A model generated the notes under the pieces. That model saw only the letters and a program-made list of their open reading frames with translations, searched no databases and was not told where the DNA came from. Below, in pieces: positions 1 to 6,300 of a DNA stretch of 17,819 bases. Location: positions 1-17,819 of the forward strand of contig CAIUHT010001209.1 in the NCBI GenBank assembly GCA_903898975.1. The letters run 5' to 3'. Within the stretch, counting starts at the first letter, position 1, and the number at the start of each line of letters is the position of its first letter. A program made the position numbers and the translations under genes. Source of the DNA: an uncultured Planctomycetaceae bacterium. Its GTDB lineage: Bacteria > Planctomycetota > Planctomycetia > Planctomycetales > Planctomycetaceae.

Positions 1-147
1 CCCGAGATTGACGATGTCTTCATCGCAATTTACCTTTTGGTCAGAGCCTGCAAGAAGGTGGCGGGTGAGCTGACAAATAAGCAGTTTCGGAGTGACGCGC
101 CGGGTTTTGTTGCGGCAAGTTCCGCCCACAGTCCCGGCAGCCTGTGA
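1..147 (+). CDS. Possible 3' end of an unidentified gene (partial at left edge)
   Basis: Frame 1 is open from the first base to a TGA at 145-147 and would encode the last 48 residues of a protein. I do not recognise the sequence. It opens with an acidic and hydrophobic stretch (PEIDDVFIAIYLLVRACKKV) and ends in a Ser/Ala/Gly-rich tail. Base composition is less GC-rich than the genes that follow. If real, it ends 48 bases before the RNA ligase gene on the same strand. An open stretch this short could be chance. Confidence 0.3.
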   Translation, partial: PEIDDVFIAIYLLVRACKKVAGELTNKQFRSDAPGFVAASSAHSPGSL

Positions 148-181
148 CGCTGCGTGAGCTGAGATCAAGCCAGTTTTTCAA

Positions 182-190
182 GAGGTGAGG
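182..190 (+). promoter_or_regulatory. Ribosome binding site of the RLIG1-like ligase gene
   Basis: The purine-rich stretch GAGGTGAGG ends five bases before the ATG at 196. It supports that ATG over the in-frame ATG three codons later. Confidence 0.6.
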
Positions 191-195
191 AAGCG

Positions 196-756
196 ATGCG
201 GAAGATGATTACGCTCTTTCAGCGGAACTACGGCAGCGATGACCTGGCCCGCAATGAAGTGATGCCCGGGGCCGAGTGGGTTCTCGCCGGCGAGGGGCTT
301 GCGACCCGCAAGCATGATGGCACATGCTGCATGGTGCGGGACGGTCGACTCTACAAGCGGTACGACGCGAAAGGGGGCAAGCCCACGCCGGTCGGTTTTG
401 AGCCAGCGCAGGAGCCCGATCAGAGGACCGGCCATTGGCCCGGATGGGTCCCTGTCGGTGACGGTCCAGACGATCGCTGGTTCCGTGAAGCTTTCGATGC
501 GAGCCCCGGCATCCCAGACGGGACCTATGAGCTGTGCGGTCCGAAGGTTCAGGGGAATCCCGAGAAGTGTGAGACGCACGTCCTGATCCGACACGGCAGC
601 GTGGTGCTGACGGACTGTCCCCGCGACTACGCCGGGCTCCGCGACTACCTCGTCGCCTGCGACTTCGAAGGAATCGTCTGGCACCATCCCGATGGTCGCA
701 TGGTGAAACTCAAGCGGCGGGATTTCGTCCAGAGTGGCCCCAAGCGTCGGAGTTGA
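196..756 (+). CDS. RLIG1-like (DUF5565-type) ATP-dependent RNA ligase
   Basis: This 186-residue protein has the motifs of a covalent nucleotidyltransferase. Motif I is KHDGT at residues 39-43, with Lys39 as the likely AMP-accepting lysine. It is followed by the TCCMV stretch I associate with the human RNA ligase RLIG1 (C12orf29), then LYKRYDAK at 52-59. Glu112 in GTYELCGP resembles motif III, Glu159 in FEGIVW motif IV, and Lys171/Lys173 in VKLKRRDF motif V. The expected role is sealing of 5'-phosphate to 3'-hydroxyl RNA ends in the cytoplasm through enzyme-AMP and RNA-AMP intermediates. The protein is much shorter than human RLIG1 (about 325 residues) and is essentially the catalytic core. 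It stands alone rather than in an operon, but a second ligase (Pnkp) lies about 13 kb downstream. Ligase chemistry is well supported by motifs; the RLIG1 subfamily and RNA substrate are inferred from recalled sequence resemblance. Confidence 0.82.
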   Translation: MRKMITLFQRNYGSDDLARNEVMPGAEWVLAGEGLATRKHDGTCCMVRDGRLYKRYDAKGGKPTPVGFEPAQEPDQRTGHWPGWVPVGDGPDDRWFREAFDASPGIPDGTYELCGPKVQGNPEKCETHVLIRHGSVVLTDCPRDYAGLRDYLVACDFEGIVWHHPDGRMVKLKRRDFVQSGPKRRS

Positions 757-1048
757 CGCCCTCCCCGGTGCTCAGCCGCTTGTGATCCACGGTTCAATTC
801 GTGAGGTCGGTCCAAGTCCAGCGCGTCATCGGGCCTGACTCGATCCGCTGAGCAACCTCCACGGCACGTCCAAACACAGCGAAACGGCTCGATTGGTCAA
901 GGCGTTGCGTCACTCAGGACTGAGTCGTTATCTTGACGCCCTGCGCAACAGCCACCGCGGATTTCGCCTGGACTGCACTTGTGTGGAGGGAGGGCCGAGT
1001 CGACACAGCGCCCTCCCAGACGATGTCTTGGCCGGCAAAGAGTGCACG
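757..1048. other. Intergenic region before the secreted FGE-fold gene
   Basis: I see no convincing gene in these 292 bases. The downstream frame can be extended back to a TTG at 893, but the added 52 residues have no recognisable feature and would bury the signal peptide, so I treat the segment as leader. It contains the inverted repeat at 988-1017. I found no convincing terminator for the ligase gene. Confidence 0.5.
988..1017. repeat. 8-bp perfect inverted repeat in the leader of the FGE-fold gene
   Basis: GGGAGGGC (988-995) and GCCCTCCC (1010-1017) form a perfect stem around a 14-base loop. The structure ends 31 bases before the chosen ATG, so it would sit in the 5' leader of the transcript. 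It could modulate translation or act as an early terminator, although no T-run follows it. Function is unknown. Confidence 0.45.
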
Positions 1049-1918
1049 ATGCTTCCGAAGTACCACCGGTCGACGATCCTGCTGCTGATCACAGTTGTGA
1101 TTGGTACCGCGCTTCCGGGCATTGTTTTGGGTCAGTTGCCAGCGACTCGCAACACCATTGGTGCGCGAGCGGGTGAAGAGCGGGATGACAACGGCCTTCA
1201 GATGAAGCTTGGCTGGTGCCCCCCGGGAACGTTCAACATGGGCAGTCCGCAGTCGGAAGCGGACCGCTACGACAACGAAGCACAGGTTCCGGTGACCCTG
1301 ACACAGGGGTTTTGGCTGGGCAAGTACGAGGTCACGCAGGGTGAATGGGAACGCGTGATGGGGAGCACCCCATGGCGCGGTCAAAAGTCGGTCAAGGAGG
1401 GCCCACGGTATGCGGCGACGCACATCAGCTGGGAGGAGGCCACGGAGTTCGCGAGGAGACTGACGGAGCAGGAGCGGGAGGCCGGCCGGCTGCCGAAGAG
1501 TTTGAACTACACGTTGCCGACCGAGGCGCAGTGGGAATATGCGTGCCGAGCGGGAACAAAGACAGCGTACTCCTTTGGCGACAACAGCGCGATGTTGAGT
1601 GAGCACGACTGGTGGTCGGGCAACACCGACAGACAGCAATACGCCCATGAAGTTGGGTTGAAGAAGCCCAATGCCTGGGGTTTTTATGACACGCACGGAA
1701 ACGTGGCGGAATGGTGTCGGGATTGGTACGCCAACCAATTGCCAGGCGGAAACGATCCGGAAGTGACGACCGAGGGGACGGACCGGGTCTTTCGCGGTGG
1801 GTCATGGCGCTATCGAGCCGGGATCTGCCGCGCGGCAGCACGCCGCCAGGACACGCCAGGCGTTCGCAGCAAAAGCAATCGCTTGGGATTTCGCCTGGCC
1901 CTTAGTTTTCAAGAATAG
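1049..1918 (+). CDS. Secreted FGE/SUMF1-fold protein, possible variable-region protein
   Basis: The product has 289 residues. Residues 1-28 are a signal peptide: basic start, hydrophobic core LLLITVVIG, likely cleavage after VLG. Almost all the rest is one formylglycine-generating-enzyme-like domain (SUMF1/FGE-sulfatase family, PF03781). Its hallmarks appear in order: CPPGTFNMGSP near residue 57, KYEVTQGEWERVMG, ISWEEATEFARRL, LPTEAQWEYACRAGT, GFYDTHGNVAEWCRDW, VFRGGSW and LGFRLA. The active-site cysteine pair of true FGE enzymes is not visible after RGGSW, where only one Cys remains, so the protein is probably a binding or structural member rather than a sulfatase activator. The ATG at 1049 was chosen over a TTG at 893 because it gives a clean signal peptide. 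The last 45 residues and the DNA across the stop codon match the end of the kinase gene at 8274, with a different loop and two extra codons. Confidence 0.8.
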   Translation: MLPKYHRSTILLLITVVIGTALPGIVLGQLPATRNTIGARAGEERDDNGLQMKLGWCPPGTFNMGSPQSEADRYDNEAQVPVTLTQGFWLGKYEVTQGEWERVMGSTPWRGQKSVKEGPRYAATHISWEEATEFARRLTEQEREAGRLPKSLNYTLPTEAQWEYACRAGTKTAYSFGDNSAMLSEHDWWSGNTDRQQYAHEVGLKKPNAWGFYDTHGNVAEWCRDWYANQLPGGNDPEVTTEGTDRVFRGGSWRYRAGICRAAARRQDTPGVRSKSNRLGFRLALSFQE

Positions 1919-1964
1919 CCGCCGGGAGGTGACGCCTGGGCAAGAAACCACCGCCCCCAAGCAT
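1916..1964 (+). repeat. Post-stop conserved box, copy 1 (candidate IMH-like element)
   Basis: These 49 bases start with the TAG stop of the FGE-fold gene. They match 8272-8320 at 48 of 49 positions; the only difference is C or T before CCCAAGCAT. The coding DNA just upstream is clearly less conserved, including at silent positions. A noncoding element better conserved than its gene, fixed at the 3' end of two FGE-fold genes, suggests selection or copying of the DNA itself. One candidate is the initiation-of-mutagenic-homing (IMH) site of a diversity-generating retroelement. A shared 3' regulatory element is the alternative. Confidence 0.75.
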
Positions 1965-2006
1965 CCCGGTCACCACACCCCCAAAGAATTGACCACCAAC
2001 GGCACT

Positions 2007-2050
2007 GTCCCCCGGGGGGGGAGGGTACCCGCAGGGCGGATGAGTGGTCG
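2007..2050 (-). repeat. REP-like palindromic element, copy 1
   Basis: The segment has a C-run/G-run palindrome around 2009-2023 followed by GGGTACCC and GCAGGGCGGATGAGTGGTCG. Read on the minus strand it begins CGACCACTCATCCGCCCTGC, which resembles the CTCATCCGGCC-type repetitive extragenic palindromes of other bacteria. A better-formed copy lies in the same position after the kinase gene, at 8361-8405. Confidence 0.5.
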
Positions 2051-2338
2051 CTGACCAACACCGAGTTAGTCAACAAGGTGACGGCCAAGACGCTCGAGCC
2101 CACCTGGCAGGTTCCCGTCGATGTGTTGCAGAACGCCGAGGCGTATGTGGACGAGACCGGGGAGCACCGGCGGTCGCCTGACCAGCCCCCTGCCCCCACG
2201 ACCAGCCGGGCTGAGCCAGTCCCCCCCGATCGGTCGACCGATCGCCCGCGATCGATCGACGGTTCGCGCCGGCTGACCGCGAACAAACATCCCGCCCGCG
2301 TTGTGGTTGCGTCACCGACTCGGGAGTTGCGACCATGA
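2039..2338 (+). pseudogene. Coding-like remnant of unknown origin
   Basis: From about 2039 to 2170 this frame shows strong coding character by eye: third codon positions are almost all G or C and the residues are ordinary (for example VTAKTLEPTWQVPVDVLQNA). It then degenerates into a Pro/Arg/Ser/Asp-rich tail over the palindromes at 2227-2258. A GTG at 2078 could start an 86-residue product, and its TGA overlaps the ATG of the STAS fragment (ATGA at 2335-2338). It begins directly where the REP-like repeat ends and has no recognisable domain. I read it as a piece of a lost gene rather than a working gene, but a small gene coupled to the STAS frame cannot be excluded. Confidence 0.35.
2227..2258. 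repeat. 18-bp perfect palindrome plus adjacent CGATCGATCG palindrome
   Basis: CGATCGGTCGACCGATCG at 2227-2244 is a perfect 18-bp palindrome centred on GTCGAC. Four bases later, CGATCGATCG at 2249-2258 is another palindrome sharing the CGATCG core. The pair lies about 80-110 bases upstream of the STAS start codon and could be an operator for a dimeric regulator or a recombination site. No known site is recognised. Confidence 0.5.
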
Positions 2339-2469
2339 AAATCACGACCGAGCGGCAGGGTGACCTTCTCGAGATGCGGATCATCGGTCGCCTGGATAAT
2401 GAGTGGGCGGGGCACCTGAATGACACGCTCGACGCCTCCATTCGACAGGGGTCGCACCAGGTCGTGCTC
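2335..2469 (+). pseudogene. STAS-domain protein, truncated 5' fragment
   Basis: The ATG is preceded by GGGAG at a suitable distance. The first 45 codons read as the start of a STAS domain of the anti-sigma-factor antagonist type: MKITTERQGDLLEMRIIGRL, a DNEWAGHL helix, then a strand around HQVVL. At that point, where STAS proteins continue with a strand-turn leading to the conserved Asp/Ser region, the sequence changes into the tail of an ABC ATPase in another frame. The intact family is about 100 residues, so over half is missing, including the phosphorylation-site region. The frame continues to 2616 but its residues there are the ABC fragment read out of frame. Confidence 0.6.
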
Positions 2470-2473
2470 TCAG

Positions 2474-2653
2474 GCGGCGAGCCTGGGCGACCGGCTCATC
2501 ATGATGGTGCGCGGGCGGGTCCTGCACGATTTCCGCGGTGCCGAAAAGCAGAAACTGACCCCCGAGGATCTGCTCGAGCGGTTCGACGAGGTGCGTCGAG
2601 CCGACCAACTGGATGAAACCGCCGCAGCCATGCTCGAGCGGCAATACGTGTAA
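2474..2653 (+). pseudogene. ABC transporter ATP-binding protein, 3' fragment
   Basis: About 59 codons ending in TAA at 2651-2653 read as the C-terminal end of an ABC-transporter ATPase. ASLGDRLIMMVRGRVLHDF matches the segment after the H-loop, and the tail KLTPEDLLERFDEVRR is typical of a family that ends near LERQYV. Walker A, signature, Walker B and H-loop are all absent, so it cannot work. It begins one reading frame away from, and directly after, the STAS fragment, which indicates a deletion or recombination junction near 2470-2480. Confidence 0.6.
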
Positions 2654-3321
2654 AGCCTCGGATCCGGGTGGAACACACACTCGTCGGACCCGCCATGCCG
2701 AACAGGCCAGGCGCTCACCGGGCCTGCTGGTCACGGGCTGTGAGATGTCACTCGACCTGAAGTTCGACGTCCTGTTGACTGCGGACATTCAGAACTCAAA
2801 TCTGGCCGTGCTTCCAGAGGCCTTGAGGGCCTTTTCCAGCGGCTCAGGGCTGACCACACCAACGCCATTGATGAGAGCGACGGTGTCTCCCACTGTCCGC
2901 CTTCCCCTCGGGGCGAACCTGTCTTAACCGCCAGCCGGTCCAGCGGCTCTCGCGAGGGGCGGACTGGCCACGAGTAAGCCCCACTCGGTTCCACCCTGTA
3001 CGAGCGAGAGCCGACGGCAAGAGGCCATAGGTCGTTAGAGCCGATGAATGGGCGGGCAGGATCCATTCGCGCAGCACACCACCGGCCCGCCACGGGGCTG
3101 GCTTGCGTGCCCCGAAGACCTTGACTCCTTCCTGGCCACTGCCAGTTACGTATAGTGGCAAGCCTGAGCACTTGGGAACGCTTTTCGTGTCCAGTGCGGT
3201 CAACGCGATGAGCCCGGGACAGCACTCGTTCGCTGGTTCATTCGCACTCCCCAACCGGGCGTTCTATCATTCGCTTTGGGGGCGTTGGTCTGGCAATTCC
3301 CGTGGTGTGGAGCTTGGAGTC
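2654..3321. other. Gene-poor region upstream of the kinase gene
   Basis: No gene is recognised here. Short open frames exist on both strands, including a 61-codon plus-strand frame near 2744 and a 34-codon minus-strand frame near 2800-2900, but none has a recognisable domain. The kinase frame is open back to a TTG at 3103. The inverted repeat CTGGC-CACT-GCCAG lies near 3132-3145, directly upstream of a TATAGT (3151-3156) that could be a -10 element, although no -35 box is spaced correctly. The kinase promoter probably lies here. Confidence 0.4.
3309..3312 (+). promoter_or_regulatory. Ribosome binding site supporting a GTG start at 3322
   Basis: GGAG lies nine bases before the GTG at 3322. 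The in-frame ATG at 3208 and TTG at 3103 have no comparable purine-rich sequence upstream. This is the main reason for the shorter start. Confidence 0.4.
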
Positions 3322-6300
3322 GTGTCTCAACACGCAGCCTGGTCGGAACTCGTCACGCTCTGGAAGACTGCGGAGGGAGCTCCCGACTTACGGGATTTTT
3401 GGGCCCGGCATGTGGAGCTGTCGCTGGCTGAACAGATGCGGCTGCTCGCCTGGCACGGGGATTGTCAGCGGGCACTCGCCGATCAGTTGGGTCTGCCGTC
3501 GAATGTGACCGCCGAGTTACCGCTTGCCTTCCCCTCCGCCCAAGAGCGGCCCGGTGGGGGGGCTGTTGTCGAGGGAGCAGCGGGTTCGGAATCTCCTCCC
3601 GCCCGGCTCGAAAAGCTGCCGCCGCTGCCCGATCTGGATCAGCCAGCCGAGCAGTGGCTGGCCCGCGAAAGACTTTCCGACTTGCCGGGTGCGTTGAATG
3701 GTGGTCGGGTCGGTTCCGAAACACCCCGGTCGTTAACTTCCGATTCCGAGAGCCTCGACGGGCGGGGTGTGCCGTTCGTGGCAGGGGTTACCGGTTCAAT
3801 CACCGTCGATGGTTCGGCGGTGATCCTGGGTGACCGCTATCGCCTCGATCGGTTGCTTGGTGAGGGGAATTACGGTCGGGTCTGGCTGGGGTTCGATCGA
3901 GAACTGCGTCGGCAAGTCGCCATCAAGGTGCCCCTCCCCGGACGTTTTCAGACCGCCGCTGACGCCGAACTGTATCGCAGCGAGGCTCGGACGGTCGCCA
4001 GTCTGCCGCATCATGCGCACCTGGTGCCAGTGCATGACGTGGGGCGGATGCCCGACGGTGCGATCTATGTGGTCTCGGGGTATGTGAATGGGCGGACGCT
4101 GCAGGCCGAGCTGAAGCAGGGACTGCCCACGCTCGACCGGGCGGTCGCCATCCTGCGGGCGATCGCCGATGCCTTGTTGCACGCGCATGCCGCGGGCCTG
4201 ATTCATCGTGACGTCAAACCGGCGAACATCCTGATCGACGCGGCGACCAAGGCCCCGTATCTTGCCGACTTCGGGCTCGCGGTCCGCGAGGATGATTCCT
4301 TGGCCGCCGTCCCTGCGGGGAGCCCGGCGTATATGAGCCCCGAGCAGGCCGTTTCGAATGGCCAGACGCTGGATGGTCGCAGCGATCTGTTCTCGCTTGG
4401 GATCATCGCCTACGAGATGTTCACCGGCAAACTCCCGTTTCGCGGCCGCCGAATCAGTGACGTCATCCAGGCCATCGTGTTGCGCGACCCGGCCCCTCCC
4501 CGCGAAGTGCGGCCCGATCTTCCCCCGGAACTCGAGCGGATCTGCCTGAGGCTGCTGCAGAAACGGACGTCCGACCGGTACGGAAATGCCGCCGAACTGA
4601 TGGTCGATCTCGAAGCTTGGAGCAACCGCGGGCAGCGGCTGTCCGGCGCGGTTATCGACCCGCCGGTCGAGGCAGTGGTGACTCCCCCCGGTCTGCGGGC
4701 CTTCACTGGCGACGATTCCCAGATCTTTCTCGATCTGCTCCCCGGCCAACTCGACCGGGACGGATTGCCCGACAGTGTCGCGTTCTGGAAGCATCGCCTC
4801 GACTCGACCAGCGAGACCTTTCGCGTGGGGCTGGTGCTGGGCCCGTCGGGCTCGGGGAAAAGCTCGCTGGTGCGGGCTGGCGTGCTGCCGCGGCTGAATC
4901 ACCAGATCTGCCGGGTCTATCTTCAGGCCACGCCCGATCGCACCGAAGAGGAACTCGTCCGCGAACTTCGCGCGCAGATCTCCGCGTTGCCTCCCGATCT
5001 GTCGGTGGTCGAGGCCCTCTGCTGGGTGCGGAAACGGGCCGGAAAGGAAGGCCCCGTCAAGACGGTGCTGGTGCTGGACCAGTTCGAGCAGTGGCTGAAT
5101 TCCCACCCGATCTCGGCCAGTGTTGACCTGGTGCGAGCCCTGGGTCACTGCGATGGACGACGGTTGCAGACGCTGCTGCTGGTGCGGGATGACTTTGGGG
5201 TGGCCACCAACCGGCTGCTCCGCAGGCTCGACATTCCCTTGGTCGAGAACCACAACTGGCGGACTTCCGACCTGTTCGATGTGGAGCACGCCCAACAGGT
5301 GCTGGTCAAGCTGGGGCGGGGTTACGGTGCGCTGCCGCGTCCCCCCGCCGAGCTCTCCGCAGCGCAGCAGGCGTTCTGTCAGCAGGCCAGCGAATTGCTG
5401 GCCGAGCATGGACAGGTGGTTCCCGTCCGGCTGGCGCTGTTCGCCGACCTGATGAAGCGGAAGCGGTGGGAACCGGAGACACTGGCGGCACTGGGCGGAA
5501 CCGCGGGAATTGGCGCGGCATTTCTCGAAGAGACGCTGGGCGACGGGAGTGGCAATCCGCGGTACCGCGAGGTGAGTGAGTGGGCTCAGCGGGTGTTGCG
5601 CGGGTTGCTGCCCCTCCCGGGGACCAACATCAAGGGGCATCAGCGAACGCTGAGCGAGCTGGCCGAACTGGCCCAGGTGCCGTCGGACTCCTGGCAGTTG
5701 ACCGAGACGCTGGCGATCCTGGATGGCGATCTAAGGCTGATCACGGCAACCGAAACGGGACGTGACCAGAACGGGGGCGCGGCCCAGTATCAGCTGGCTC
5801 ACGACTACCTCGTTCCGGCGCTGCGCGAATGGCTCGAGCGAAAGCAGCGGGAGACCCCCAAGGGGCGGGCCGAGTTGCTGTTGGCCGAGCGATCGGCACT
5901 GTGGAATGTCAAACGCGAAGATCGTCATTTGCCGACCTGGAACGAGCACCTGCGAATCCGCCGGCTCACAGACTCAGGCCGGTGTAGCGAGCCCGAGCGG
6001 GCGCTATTAACGCGGGCGGCGGTGGTGCACGGTCGACATGTCGCGATGCTGCTGACGGTGTTGCTCGCGGTGGCCGCCGGCACTTGGGGATGGAGCCGAA
6101 GTCGCGCGCAGGAACGTCTTGCCCGCGAGCAGGAGCGCTTCGCGCTCGACATTGCGGCGACGGTGGAACAGCTCGAAACGGCGCAGCCCGCCGACTGGGA
6201 GCGGGTGCTGACCCCCCTCCGCGAGCCCCGGGCGGCAGAGGTGGCCAACGAGCAGCTTGCTCGAATCTTTGAAGCGGCCACCGCGGGGGGCCGCGCGCCC

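Noticed and set aside
959..971. GGATTTCGCCTGG upstream of the FGE gene repeats the 3' end of its variable region (1886-1898) and could be a scrap of a template repeat
   Set aside because: The match is 13 bases with no similarity on either side; a 13-base match is expected by chance somewhere in a window of this length.
2785..2930. Short minus-strand frame (about 34 codons, containing VALINGVGVVSPEPLEKALK) that reads like a protein tail
   Set aside because: It is bounded by a nearby upstream stop, has no recognised family, and is too short to separate from chance in GC-rich DNA.
3121..3156. TTGACT and TATAGT as a sigma-70 promoter for the kinase gene
   Set aside because: The boxes are 24 bases apart, far from the usual 16-18, and no other -35 lies at the right distance from TATAGT.
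3796..5640. 614-codon minus-strand frame
   Set aside because: It is antisense to the kinase and STAND domains, whose motifs are unmistakable; its composition (Gln/His/Arg-rich) marks it as a shadow.
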